A stretch of DNA of 64,000 nucleotides from contig CAMAVS010000003.1 in assembly GCA_945861665.1 (NCBI GenBank), positions 186,001 to 250,000 on the forward strand, written 5' to 3'. The position numbers and the translations under genes are program-made. Of this stretch, positions 54,021-61,917 are shown piece by piece; position 1 is the first letter of the stretch, and the number at the start of each line of letters is the position of its first letter. The notes below the pieces were generated by a model. That model was not told where the DNA came from. It saw only the letters and a list, made by a program, of their open reading frames with translations, and did not search any database. The DNA comes from Chitinophaga pinensis. Lineage in GTDB: Bacteria; Bacteroidota; Bacteroidia; UBA4408.

Positions 54021-54404
54021 GTGGAGAATAAAAAAAGAATTAAGCTTTTTACAATTGGCGTTGCGCTTGGAAGTATTGTAATGTATTTTGCTGTTTTTAA
54101 AAATAGAAATGTATTCAAATCTCCCGAAGAAGTTGTATTGGGTAGAATGATTGACCACCCAATGAAAACAACAGATATGGCTGCTTGTAAATTGGGCTGC
54201 TATCAATTAGAGGGTGGCGATCTAAAATTGTATTTTCAAAAAGCCGATGTGAGTTTTAGTGACAGTAAAACACACGAAAAGCCTTGGCCCATTTATACTA
54301 TTAACAGTGAGCCTTATACTTTTTATTGTGAGATGGGGGAAAATGAGAATATGCTAATTGACATTGTTAGAATGGATGGTACTGATACGTGTAGTTGTAA
54401 ATAA
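54021..54404 (+). CDS. Small membrane-anchored protein, DUF4258-like
   Basis: A 127-residue protein with an N-terminal membrane anchor (LFTIGVALGSIVMYFAVF). A periplasmic or cytoplasmic domain follows, containing ADVSFSDSKTHEKPWPIYTI, which resembles DUF4258-type proteins of Bacteroidota. The C-terminus ends CSCK, and cysteines near residue 57 (CKLGC) may pair. The start is GTG, 16 bases after ald and 8 bases before the MarC gene, so it is probably part of an ald-DUF-marC run. Function unknown; the family name is from memory and needs a profile search. Confidence 0.65.
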   Translation: MENKKRIKLFTIGVALGSIVMYFAVFKNRNVFKSPEEVVLGRMIDHPMKTTDMAACKLGCYQLEGGDLKLYFQKADVSFSDSKTHEKPWPIYTINSEPYTFYCEMGENENMLIDIVRMDGTDTCSCK

Positions 54405-54412
54405 TTTTTTAA

Positions 54413-54979
54413 ATGGATTTTAGTTTTCGAGAATTTTTTACTGTAACAATGATTTTGTTTGCAGTAATCGATGTGATAGGTTCAATACCCGTTATTATTG
54501 ATTTGCGCAGCAAGGTCGGAGAGGTTCAATCAGGCAAAGCATCTTTGGCATCACTTCTTATTATGCTTGTTTTCTTTTTTGTAGGCGATAGCATACTTGA
54601 GTTGATTGGATTAGATATTAGTTCTTTTGCCATAGCAGGTTCGCTTGTTATATTTTTTATAGCCATTGAAATGATTTTAGGAGTAAGATTATACAAAGAT
54701 AGTGTACCTGAAACGGCTTCTATTGTTCCTATAGCTTTTCCCTTGATAGCCGGAGCGGGTACCCTTACTACTTTGCTTTCTATTAAAGCAGAATATCATG
54801 CCATTAATATTATTGCAGCGATGGTAGTAAATGTTTTTTTTGTATATTTAGTTTTAAGCAATGTAAAGTACCTCGAAAAAGTATTAGGCAGTGGAGGAAT
54901 TAATATTTTAAGAAAAGTATTTGGTATTGTATTGCTTGCAATCGCTATAAAGTTATTTAGAACCAATACCGGTTTTTAA
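54413..54979 (+). CDS. MarC-family integral membrane protein
   Basis: A 188-residue polytopic membrane protein with six hydrophobic segments. The first carries the family motif [14 protein letters not shown] and the fourth has [18 protein letters not shown], both diagnostic of MarC/YchE/YhgN. The family was once linked to multiple antibiotic resistance, but this link was disproved and its transport function is unknown. The gene is followed convergently by the pseudouridine synthase, whose stop overlaps by 4 bases. It is probably transcribed with ald and the small DUF gene. Confidence 0.9.
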   Translation: MDFSFREFFTVTMILFAVIDVIGSIPVIIDLRSKVGEVQSGKASLASLLIMLVFFFVGDSILELIGLDISSFAIAGSLVIFFIAIEMILGVRLYKDSVPETASIVPIAFPLIAGAGTLTTLLSIKAEYHAINIIAAMVVNVFFVYLVLSNVKYLEKVLGSGGINILRKVFGIVLLAIAIKLFRTNTGF

Positions 54980-55740
54980 GTTTGTTTCGGAAGCGAGGCT
55001 TCTTCTGTTTTTATAGATGTTGAAACAAGTTTGTTGATTTCATTTATTTCATCTTGTGTTAGGTTGCGCCAAGTTCCTGTTTTTAAATCACCCAGACTAA
55101 CATTCATTATTCTTGTTCGCTTTAATGTAATCACATTGTAGTTTAAATAACTGCACATCTTCCTTATTTGTCGGTTTAAACCTTGTGTTAAAATTATTTT
55201 GAAAGTAAAATTGTTTTCTTTTTTTACAACACATTTTTTTGTAACGGTATCTAAGATTGGTATTCCATTTCCCATTACTGTTATAAACTCATTTGTAATG
55301 GGTTTATTCACCGATACAATGTACTCCTTTTCGTGGTTGTTACCTGCACGCAGTATTTTGTTTACAATATCACCATCGTTGGTTAAAAAAATAAGTCCTT
55401 CCGAGGGATTGTCTAATCTGCCAATAGGAAATATTCGTTTAGGGTGTTTAATAAAATCTATGATGTTATTTTTTTCATTCGTGTCGGTAGTACAAGTTAT
55501 TCCTACTGGTTTATTGAAAGCAATATAAATGGTGGCTTCTTTTGATGCAATAGCTTTTCCATTTACCATAACATTGTCGGTTGAAACGACCTTTGTACCT
55601 AAGGAGGCAATTGTGCCATTAACCGATACATTTCCGGCCTCAATGAGCTTGTCAGCTTCTCTTCGAGAACATATTCCTGTTTCGCTAATGTATTTGTTAA
55701 GACGTATGCTTGTATTAGTTGCGATTATCTTTGTTTTAAT
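54976..55740 (-). CDS. RluF/RsuA-type pseudouridine synthase with S4 domain, apparent ATT start
   Basis: Isomerises uridine in rRNA or tRNA. The track starts at ATG 55569 and loses the N-terminal S4 domain. In the same frame upstream, 57 codons encode a good S4 domain ([30 protein letters not shown]), but no ATG, GTG or TTG occurs back to the preceding stop. An ATT at 55740 gives a well-placed N-terminus of about 12 residues before RLNKYIS, and a TAAATTTG box lies 11 bases upstream. The catalytic part shows [20 protein letters not shown] with the nucleophilic aspartate and [13 protein letters not shown]. Full length would be 254 residues. The ATT start is inference; the S4 reading frame is observed. 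Confidence 0.82.
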   Translation of the reverse strand: MKTKIIATNTSIRLNKYISETGICSRREADKLIEAGNVSVNGTIASLGTKVVSTDNVMVNGKAIASKEATIYIAFNKPVGITCTTDTNEKNNIIDFIKHPKRIFPIGRLDNPSEGLIFLTNDGDIVNKILRAGNNHEKEYIVSVNKPITNEFITVMGNGIPILDTVTKKCVVKKENNFTFKIILTQGLNRQIRKMCSYLNYNVITLKRTRIMNVSLGDLKTGTWRNLTQDEINEINKLVSTSIKTEEASLPKQT

Positions 55741-55751
55741 GGAATAGTTTT

Positions 55752-55759
55752 CAAATTTA
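55752..55759 (-). promoter_or_regulatory. Possible -7 box (TAAATTTG) of the pseudouridine synthase gene
   Basis: TAAATTTG on the minus strand is an exact consensus match 11 bases before the ATT at 55740. Transcription would start only about 5 bases ahead of it. No TTG at -33 distance is found. Confidence 0.4.
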
Positions 55760-55831
55760 AAAAATAATCCAGTAAAGAATAAGGTTTTAATAATTGAACT
55801 GATAGTGAGCTAAAAAATACCTTTAAAAGCG

Positions 55832-55860
55832 TTGTTTTTCTGAAAAAAATATTATATTCG
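55832..55860 (+). promoter_or_regulatory. Bacteroidota-type promoter of the repeat-rich T9SS gene
   Basis: TTG (55832-55834) is followed after 18 bases by TATATTCG (55853-55860), a one-base variant of TAnnTTTG. The ATG lies 21 bases downstream. Confidence 0.5.
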
Positions 55861-55881
55861 CAATAACCTAAAATACAATTT

Positions 55882-58095
55882 ATGAAAAAGAAATCCTTAT
55901 ATATTAAAAATCTTTTTTTTGTAATACTGCTTACATTTTTTACAGCGAATGTTACAAAGGCACAATCAGTATCGTGGACTGATAATTTCACAAGCGGTGT
56001 TACTCCTACAGGTGCTCAGTGTACCAATTGGAATAATTTTAGAGCATTATTAACCCCTAGGTGTTATACTCAAATAAAAATCAGTGGTACTTTTGATGTA
56101 ACAGGTATCACAGTAGTAAATCAAGCAGATATAAATATTATTGCAGCAAACTTATTAGCAGGAATCGATTTTAACCTTTTTACAAATGGTCACCAATGGA
56201 CTTATTGCGCCAGCAGAAATGAATTATGGTTGGATCCTCCAAGTTTATGTTCAGGAGCTAATTGTCCAGTTGGATATATTCTACGTCCTTGTCAAGGTAA
56301 TTACAATTATGGAGGTGTTAATACTGCAACTTGTAATCCACCTACACAGACTATGAATTTAGATTTTAATTATGGAGCAGCACCGGCCGCAGCAGGTATA
56401 ATTACCGGTACTGCGAGTGTTTGTCTGGGACAAACAGGTGTGGTTTATACAGTACCTCCCATTGCAAATGCAACCGGATATAATTGGTCCTTTCCTGCGG
56501 GAGCAACTATTGTTGGTGGGGCAAATACAAATTCTGTTACCGTTAATTTTGCTTTAAATGCTGTTTCGGGTGTTGTTACTGTAATTGGAACCAGCACTTG
56601 CGGGGCGGGTCAAGTTTCCCCCAATTTTATACTCACTGTACTTCCATTGCCTGCAGCTGCCGGTATTATAACGGGACCAATTAGTGTTTGTAAAGGAAGT
56701 ACAGGTATTGTTTTTAGTGTAGCTGCTATTGTAAATGCTGTAGGTTATAATTGGATAGTTCCAGTAGGTGCTACTATTACAGCTGGTGCAAATACTGTTT
56801 CAATTACGGTTAATTTTTCCATTGGGGCACTTTCTGGTAACGTTATCGTTACCGGCACAAACACTTGTGGAAATGGCACTTTATCTTCGCATAATATTGT
56901 TCTGAATCCATTACCTACTGTTGCTCTTGCAAATTTAAATGCAGTGTGTGTTAATGCTGCAGCTTTTGCATTAAGTGGCGGAACACCTATTGGTGGAACC
57001 TATTCGGGTGTAGGTGTTGCAGGTGGAAGTTTCAATCCGGCATTAGCAGGAGTAGGTACACATACTATAACTTATTCCTATACAAACGGTAATGGCTGTC
57101 AGAATTTTGCGACCAAAACAATTGTTGTAAATCCATTACCAACAGTAACACTGTCAAACATAAATCCTATTTGTGTTGATGCACAAGTATTTCCATTAAA
57201 CGGTGGAGCACCGGTCGGAGGAACTTATTCGGGTGCTGGTGTTGCCGGCGGGAATTTTGATCCTGCAGTTGCCGGTGCTGGTACACATACAGTTACCTAT
57301 ACTTTTACAAACGGAAATAGTTGTCAAAATAGTGCAACGAATACTATTGTTGTAAACCCTTTACCCGTTGTTGGTTTAACTAATCAAAATACTGTTTGTG
57401 TTGATGCGGCATCCTTTACACTAACTGGTGGAACGCCTATTGGTGGTGGTTATTCTGGTAATGGTGTTGTTTTTGGTAATTTTGATGCAGCTACTGCTGG
57501 TGTTGGAACACATACCATCACTTACACTTACTTTGACGGAAATGGTTGTTCTAATTCTGCTAGCAATACAATTGTTGTAAATCCTTTGCCAACTGTAACT
57601 TTATCATTTACTCTTGCACCGGTTTGTGTTGATGTTTTACCTTATGCCTTAGCAGGTGGGATACCGGCTGGTGGAACCTACTCAGGAGTTGGTGTTGCCG
57701 CAGGTAACTTTAGCCCTGTTGTTGCCGGTGTTGGTACGCATGTTATCTCGTACACTTATGCCGATGCGAATGGTTGTCAAGACATAGCCACTAATAACAT
57801 TATTGTGGATGCTTGTACAGGAATAAGTGAAAATACTGATATAACACAATTAAGTGTTTTTCCGAACCCAACCAATGGAATGTTTACAGTTGATTTAACA
57901 ATCAATTCAGAACAACAAATAGAATTGGAGTTGCTAAACACTCTTGGTGATGTTGTTAAGGTTGAAAATTACAATTTACAAAAAGGAAACTCTAAAATTT
58001 CTGTTTCAATAAAGAATCTTTCAAAAGGAATGTATTATGTAAAAACACAAACTGAAAAAGGCATTTTCATAAACAGTATTATTGTAAATCAATAA
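55882..58095 (+). CDS. Repeat-rich adhesin-like protein with T9SS sorting domain
   Basis: A 737-residue exported protein. A signal peptide (NLFFVILLTFFTANVTKAQ) precedes an unrecognised cysteine-containing domain (about residues 28-165). Two PKD-like repeats of about 85 residues follow, each starting AAGIITG. Four Ig-like repeats with an exact 75-residue period (starts at residues 340, 415, 490 and 565) come next, each with NPLPTV and GGTYSG-type motifs. The last 85 residues are a type A T9SS sorting domain (LSVFPNPTNGMFTVDL; LLNTLGDVVKVENY; LSKGMYYVKT). It should be displayed on the cell surface as an adhesin or stalk. It has its own promoter and terminator. Confidence 0.87.
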   Translation: MKKKSLYIKNLFFVILLTFFTANVTKAQSVSWTDNFTSGVTPTGAQCTNWNNFRALLTPRCYTQIKISGTFDVTGITVVNQADINIIAANLLAGIDFNLFTNGHQWTYCASRNELWLDPPSLCSGANCPVGYILRPCQGNYNYGGVNTATCNPPTQTMNLDFNYGAAPAAAGIITGTASVCLGQTGVVYTVPPIANATGYNWSFPAGATIVGGANTNSVTVNFALNAVSGVVTVIGTSTCGAGQVSPNFILTVLPLPAAAGIITGPISVCKGSTGIVFSVAAIVNAVGYNWIVPVGATITAGANTVSITVNFSIGALSGNVIVTGTNTCGNGTLSSHNIVLNPLPTVALANLNAVCVNAAAFALSGGTPIGGTYSGVGVAGGSFNPALAGVGTHTITYSYTNGNGCQNFATKTIVVNPLPTVTLSNINPICVDAQVFPLNGGAPVGGTYSGAGVAGGNFDPAVAGAGTHTVTYTFTNGNSCQNSATNTIVVNPLPVVGLTNQNTVCVDAASFTLTGGTPIGGGYSGNGVVFGNFDAATAGVGTHTITYTYFDGNGCSNSASNTIVVNPLPTVTLSFTLAPVCVDVLPYALAGGIPAGGTYSGVGVAAGNFSPVVAGVGTHVISYTYADANGCQDIATNNIIVDACTGISENTDITQLSVFPNPTNGMFTVDLTINSEQQIELELLNTLGDVVKVENYNLQKGNSKISVSIKNLSKGMYYVKTQTEKGIFINSIIVNQ
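56899..57798 (+). repeat. Four tandem 225-bp coding repeats
   Basis: Repeat units begin at 56899, 57124, 57349 and 57574, exactly 225 bases apart, and encode Ig-like modules of 75 residues. They diverge at the DNA level, so they are old copies, yet the period is strictly kept. Copy number may vary by recombination. Confidence 0.75.
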
Positions 58096-58113
58096 TTATT
58101 TATTATTAAAAGT

Positions 58114-58143
58114 GGCTATCTCATATAAGGGTAGCCTTTTTTT
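58114..58143 (+). terminator. Rho-independent terminator of the repeat-rich T9SS gene
   Basis: GGCTATC and GGTAGCC form a 7-bp stem with one G-U pair around a 9-base loop, followed by seven T. It lies 18 bases after the stop codon. Confidence 0.8.
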
Positions 58144-58214
58144 GTTTCCTTATTTTTTAGAATTAATTGTTCTTGAAATTTTTAAAAATATACAAAAGTA
58201 GGCAACCAAAAGGC

Positions 58215-58222
58215 TAAATTTG
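58215..58222 (+). promoter_or_regulatory. Possible -7 box (TAAATTTG) upstream of the DUF721 gene
   Basis: TAAATTTG is an exact consensus match. It lies 4 bases before the ATG of a short 37-codon frame and 117 bases before the DUF721 start. No well-placed TTG is seen. Confidence 0.4.
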
Positions 58223-58226
58223 TATT

Positions 58227-58340
58227 ATGTATAATATCTTCTTCTTATTATTTTCGATTATTGTAGTCGATTTAAAATTGTCACAAGTAAAATTTACATA
58301 CGTAAAAGAGGGATATATATATAATTACATACTAATATAA
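58227..58340 (+). CDS. Possible 37-residue leader ORF overlapping the DUF721 start
   Basis: An ATG at 58227 opens 37 codons that end at TAA 58338-58340, whose last base is the first base of the DUF721 ATG (TAATG). The product would start MYNIFFLLFSIIVVDL, a short hydrophobic peptide, followed by KFTYVKEGYIY. The exact stop-start coupling is suggestive, but AT-rich DNA gives such frames by chance. I call it possible only. Confidence 0.3.
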   Translation: MYNIFFLLFSIIVVDLKLSQVKFTYVKEGYIYNYILI

Positions 58341-58630
58341 TGCGAAATAATAACGAACAAAGCTTGAACGATGTAATTGGTGAATTACTGAAAGCATATA
58401 AATTAGAAGATAAATTATTTGAGGTACGCTTGATAGGCTCGTGGGAAAAAGTGTTGGGTAAGGCAATTGCAAAATACACTACCAATATTCAAATAAAAAA
58501 CAAGGTGTTGTATGTAACCTTAGAATCTTCTGTAATTAGAAGTGAAATGAGTTTTGCCAAAGAAAAAATAATCGAGATGTTGAATGAAGAGTGTGGCAAA
58601 AAAGTAATAACAGATATTGTATTAAAATAA
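58340..58630 (+). CDS. DUF721/DciA-like protein
   Basis: A 96-residue protein of the DUF721 family, which includes DciA, the ancestral loader of the replicative helicase DnaB. LRGSW-like residues appear as IGSWEKVLGKAIAKYT, and VLYVTLESSVIRSEMSF is the conserved second half. Bacteroidota members are this short and consist of the KH-like core alone. In other genomes of the phylum it often lies next to recF; here the neighbours are a T9SS gene and an M23 peptidase gene instead. The stop is 2 bases from the convergent peptidase stop. A role in replication initiation is inferred from the family. Confidence 0.82.
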   Translation: MRNNNEQSLNDVIGELLKAYKLEDKLFEVRLIGSWEKVLGKAIAKYTTNIQIKNKVLYVTLESSVIRSEMSFAKEKIIEMLNEECGKKVITDIVLK

Positions 58631-58632
58631 AA

Positions 58633-59634
58633 CTACACCAATTTTAGTTTTTTACCTGGTCTTAAAATAGTCGTGGAGCTAATCCCGTTTGCTTTACAAA
58701 TTTTTGAAACAGTTGTACCATTTCGTTGTGCAATTCTCCCTAGTGTGTCACCATTTCGAATCGTATAAACTTTCGAATTATTATAACCTGATTTGTATTT
58801 CTTGCTGTCGTACTTTTTTGAATACTGTGGATAAGTGAATGTCACTTTCGATAATTCAACACAGTCGTCTATTAAATTATAATTGCTGAATGAAATGATT
58901 TTTTGTGGGTCAATAGCTTGGCCTTTATATCGAACTTCAAAATGTAAGTGACTCCCTTTTGATCGCCCCGTGTTTCCTCCAAGTCCTAATACATCACCTG
59001 CTTCAACGTGATCGCCAATTCTTACATTGAGTTGTGAGAGGTGGGCATAAATTGTTTCAAGTCCATTTTTGTGTCGCACAATAACGACATTTCCAAAGGT
59101 GCTACTTTTTCGTGATACACGAACAGTACCTTCAAAAGCACATTGTACCGGGTCGCCAGTTTCTAAATTAATATCAATGCCATAATGATAACGCGATCGG
59201 CTTCTTGGCCCGAATACGGAAGTCACTTCGCCTTTAATAGGATGGAAATAATCGCATTTATGTTGGTCTTCTAAATAGATAACTGTCGTATCTGTTTTTT
59301 GAGAAAAATCTAGGTGATATGGGTTTGCACTCAATGTGTCCCAAATACCAAAATAATCAAAATTGGGGTCATATTGACCAGTAATAAAAAAGGTAGAACC
59401 CAGATTTTCATCATCTAAATCATCAAAACTTTCAATGTGCTCATCTTCTACAAAAACAACTTCTAATTTTGTTTTTGTTTTGCTTGTATCCTTTAAGCTT
59501 ATGGGTGTTATTTTTTTATCGGCACCAAGGTTGTTACCCATTGAGGCAAATGACAACTTGTTTACAAGTAAAAGCATAAGGGCTAATGCGAGTAAAACAA
59601 AACCTTTTTTTATATGCGTAATAATTGCATGCAT
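58633..59634 (-). CDS. M23 metallopeptidase with LysM domain
   Basis: A 333-residue envelope protein, probably a peptidoglycan endopeptidase or an activator of one. An N-terminal hydrophobic segment (GFVLLALALMLLLVNKLSFA) serves as signal or anchor. The M23 domain (about residues 130-235) has the zinc ligands HYGIDI and HLHFEVRYKGQ, with PIKGEVTSVFGPRSRSRYHY upstream, so it looks active. The C-terminal 45 residues are a LysM domain (YTIRNGDTLGRIAQRNGTTV) that binds peptidoglycan glycan chains. The length is normal. Upstream is a 251-base AT-rich gap to the cyclophilin gene. Confidence 0.92.
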   Translation of the reverse strand: MHAIITHIKKGFVLLALALMLLLVNKLSFASMGNNLGADKKITPISLKDTSKTKTKLEVVFVEDEHIESFDDLDDENLGSTFFITGQYDPNFDYFGIWDTLSANPYHLDFSQKTDTTVIYLEDQHKCDYFHPIKGEVTSVFGPRSRSRYHYGIDINLETGDPVQCAFEGTVRVSRKSSTFGNVVIVRHKNGLETIYAHLSQLNVRIGDHVEAGDVLGLGGNTGRSKGSHLHFEVRYKGQAIDPQKIISFSNYNLIDDCVELSKVTFTYPQYSKKYDSKKYKSGYNNSKVYTIRNGDTLGRIAQRNGTTVSKICKANGISSTTILRPGKKLKLV

Positions 59635-59885
59635 TTTTTCCTAATGTCGTGCTAAGTTAGCAAAATATTTCGAGCTATCATAACTTATTTAATGTTAAAT
59701 CGTGTTTTTATGCTACTTTGTTTTTGTGAATAAAAAAATAAATTAATTCTAAATGTATAATTTAAACAGCAATTTTGGCCTAATATAAAAATATAAAATT
59801 TTATTTTTTGTCAATTTTATTACTTTAATTTTTCAGTATTTTTTATTTTTTATTTTATACTTTTGAGTTCTAAATAAAAAATATT
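59635..59885. other. AT-rich divergent intergenic region
   Basis: 251 bases of very AT-rich DNA with T-tracts separate the divergent M23 and cyclophilin genes. Besides the -7 box at 59858 I see no gene, RNA structure or convincing repeat in it. It presumably holds both promoters. Confidence 0.5.
59858..59865 (+). promoter_or_regulatory. Possible -7 box (TACTTTTG) of the cyclophilin gene
   Basis: TACTTTTG is an exact TAnnTTTG match 20 bases before the ATG at 59886. The -33 region is T-rich with no clear TTG. Confidence 0.4.
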
Positions 59886-60320
59886 ATGTCAAAAGCAGAA
59901 ATCGTTACCGACAAAGGAACTATGAATGTGGAGTTTTATGATAAGGATGCTCCCAATACAGTTAAAAATTTTATCGACCTTTCAAAAAAAGGATTTTACA
60001 CTGGACTCTCTTTTCATCGTGTGATATCTGATTTTGTGATACAGGGTGGGTGTCCGAATGGTACCGGAGCAGGCGGTCCTGGTTATGAAATTAAATGTGA
60101 AGTAAGTGGTGAAAATCAGTATCACGATAAAGGTGTGCTTTCTATGGCTCACGCAGGAAGAGATACAGGTGGGTCACAATTTTTTATTTGTTTGAGTAGA
60201 AATAATACAGCACATTTAGATAGAAATCATACTTGTTTCGGGAAAGTAGTTTCGGGAATTGAAGTTATTGATGCTATTCGTGGTGGAGATAAAATACAAA
60301 AAATTACTATTATCGATTGA
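59886..60320 (+). CDS. Cyclophilin-type peptidylprolyl isomerase
   Basis: A 144-residue cytoplasmic prolyl cis-trans isomerase with no signal peptide. The active-site motifs [39 protein letters not shown] and [10 protein letters not shown] are all complete, including the catalytic arginine of FHRV. It is of the short bacterial single-domain type. The stop overlaps the TTG start of the next membrane-protein gene (TTGA), so the pair is likely coupled. Confidence 0.95.
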   Translation: MSKAEIVTDKGTMNVEFYDKDAPNTVKNFIDLSKKGFYTGLSFHRVISDFVIQGGCPNGTGAGGPGYEIKCEVSGENQYHDKGVLSMAHAGRDTGGSQFFICLSRNNTAHLDRNHTCFGKVVSGIEVIDAIRGGDKIQKITIID

Positions 60321-60760
60321 CCGATTGCTTTGAATTAGGTTACTGGGGATTATTTGCCGCTAGTTTTATAGCAGCAACCATTTTACCTCTTAGTTCAGAG
60401 GCGTTTTTTTTATTTATGTTATCCCAAGAATACGATGCAACAAATTGTGTTGTAGTTGCAACTGTTGGGAATACGTTTGGTGGACTAACCTGCTACTTTT
60501 TGGGTTATTTATGCAAGTGGGAATGGCTTAACAAATTTATAGGTGTATCTGAAGTAAAAGTGTTGGCCTATAAAAATTACATTGATAGTTACGGTTTTAC
60601 AATTTCATTTTTTTGTTGGCTTCCCTTTGTTGGCGATATATTGGCAGTAGCCTTGGGGGCATTTAAAACTAATGTGTGGTTGGTAACCTTGTTTATGTTT
60701 ATTGGTAAACTGTTACGCTATGTGTTTTTAGTGTACTCGGCCAATCTTATTTTTAATTAA
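60317..60760 (+). CDS. YqaA-family small membrane protein (DedA/VTT-related)
   Basis: A 147-residue integral membrane protein of the YqaA type, related to DedA/VTT proteins. It has about four hydrophobic segments. The glycine-rich [18 protein letters not shown] and [19 protein letters not shown] match the conserved re-entrant loops of the family. Members are thought to act in lipid scrambling or transport; the substrate of YqaA proteins is unknown. The start is TTG overlapping the cyclophilin stop as TTGA. No alternative ATG would keep the first helix. Downstream are 175 AT-rich bases to rplS. Confidence 0.83.
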   Translation: MTDCFELGYWGLFAASFIAATILPLSSEAFFLFMLSQEYDATNCVVVATVGNTFGGLTCYFLGYLCKWEWLNKFIGVSEVKVLAYKNYIDSYGFTISFFCWLPFVGDILAVALGAFKTNVWLVTLFMFIGKLLRYVFLVYSANLIFN

Positions 60761-60888
60761 TGAATTCAATTATATTTCATATTCCTTCACATATTGTAAC
60801 ATATTGGTTTCCAAAATATTAAATACCTGTTATAACGAATACAAACCCTTTGTAAAAAAATAATCAACTTTTTCGGAAAAAAAACACT

Positions 60889-60896
60889 AATATTGC
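60889..60896 (+). promoter_or_regulatory. Weak -7 box (TAATATTG) upstream of rplS
   Basis: TAATATTG differs by one base from TAnnTTTG and lies 39 bases before the rplS ATG. No -33 TTG is well placed. The leader shows no obvious regulatory hairpin. Confidence 0.3.
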
Positions 60897-60935
60897 ACTC
60901 CTTTTTAGAAAAATAGAATTTAAAAACTGAATACT

Positions 60936-61280
60936 ATGGACTTGATAAAATTTATTGAAGAACAAGCAGAAAAGAAAGCTTTTCCTAAGTTTAAAGCCGG
61001 TGACACCTTAACCGTTCATTATAAAATTATTGAAGGAGTCAAAGAAAGGGTTCAACAGTTTCAGGGAGTTGTTTTACAACGTAGGGGTGCAGGTGCTAAC
61101 GAAACGTTTACTATCCGTAAAATATCAAACGGTGTAGGTGTTGAGCGTATCATTCCGTTAATATCTCCTTCTATCGATAAAATTGAAGTAAATAAAGTGG
61201 GTGTTGTGCGTAGATCGAAAATATTTTACTTACGCCAACTTACCGGTAAAAAAGCTAGAATTAAGGAGAAAAAGGTTTAG
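60936..61280 (+). CDS. rplS: 50S ribosomal protein L19
   Basis: A 114-residue ribosomal protein at the interface of the two subunits. [40 protein letters not shown] and [19 protein letters not shown] are nearly invariant in L19, and the C-terminus RAKIFYLR-like region reads [20 protein letters not shown]. It is monocistronic here, away from the usual rpsP-rimM-trmD companions. It has a strong terminator 38 bases downstream. Assignment is certain. Confidence 0.98.
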   Translation: MDLIKFIEEQAEKKAFPKFKAGDTLTVHYKIIEGVKERVQQFQGVVLQRRGAGANETFTIRKISNGVGVERIIPLISPSIDKIEVNKVGVVRRSKIFYLRQLTGKKARIKEKKV

Positions 61281-61318
61281 TTTTACTGTTCATACTTACA
61301 TATATAATATAATAGAGG

Positions 61319-61350
61319 ATCCTCTCATCGCTTTGTTGAGAGGATTTTTA
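61319..61350. terminator. Rho-independent terminator of rplS
   Basis: ATCCTCTCA and TGAGAGGAT pair perfectly over 9 bp around a 9-base loop, followed by TTTTATTTT. It overlaps the stop region of the convergent tsaC gene, so it may act in both directions. Confidence 0.85.
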
Positions 61351-61917
61351 TTTTCGGATAATGCTTACTTCCCCGTTGTTTTTTAGTTTGATAATGGAGG
61401 ATGCCTGACTCTTTGTTTTTTCGTGTTGCCTGAGTCCAACAATATAATCAACTTGCTTTAGAATTTTCCCATCAATTTCACCAAAATTAGCAGGTGAAGG
61501 TTCGTCACTGATATTTGCAGAAGTGGATATGAGGGGTTTACCCAATTTATAAATTAGTTTTTTGCAAAATTCATCTTTTGTAATGCGAATGGCTGCGCTT
61601 CCATCCAACGCTATGGCATTATGGGCCATATTTGATACATTGTCGTAAACGATGGTGAGGGGTGTGTCAGAAAATTCAATTAAATCCCAAGCAAGGGCAG
61701 GAACTTTTTTCACGTATTTGTTAAGGTTAATGTCCTGATCCAACAATACGATTAAGGATTTTGATTCATTCCTTTTTTTTATGGCAAAAATTTTTTCAAT
61801 TGCAACGCTGTTTGTTGCATCGCAACCAAGTCCCCAAACGGTGTCGGTAGGATAAAGTATAATACCACCTGTTTTTAGTGTTTCGAGTGCTCGTTTAATT
61901 TCACCGTCCATATACAC
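61348..61917 (-). CDS. tsaC: L-threonylcarbamoyladenylate synthase (Sua5/YciO/YrdC family)
   Basis: A 189-residue enzyme making threonylcarbamoyl-AMP from threonine, bicarbonate and ATP for tRNA t6A. ILYPTDTVWGLGCDATN and IFAIKKRNESKSLIVLL are the nucleotide- and threonine-binding motifs, and LISTSANISDEPSP is the C-terminal family signature. It is the short YrdC type without the Sua5 extension. The first 6 codons overlap the upstream glycosyltransferase gene by 17 bases; ATG 61911 is a possible alternative start. YciO-like paralogues are hard to exclude fully. With tsaE, two t6A genes lie in the window. Confidence 0.9.
   Translation of the reverse strand: MYMDGEIKRALETLKTGGIILYPTDTVWGLGCDATNSVAIEKIFAIKKRNESKSLIVLLDQDINLNKYVKKVPALAWDLIEFSDTPLTIVYDNVSNMAHNAIALDGSAAIRITKDEFCKKLIYKLGKPLISTSANISDEPSPANFGEIDGKILKQVDYIVGLRQHEKTKSQASSIIKLKNNGEVSIIRK

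Noticed and set aside
56899-57798. Regular 225-bp repeats as a possible CRISPR array or other non-coding repeat
   Set aside because: Units are far too long and divergent, and they encode in-frame Ig-like modules of a secreted protein.
59635-59885. Possible small RNA or riboswitch in the AT-rich gap
   Set aside because: No stable stem or known motif is visible; T-tracts alone do not support an RNA gene.
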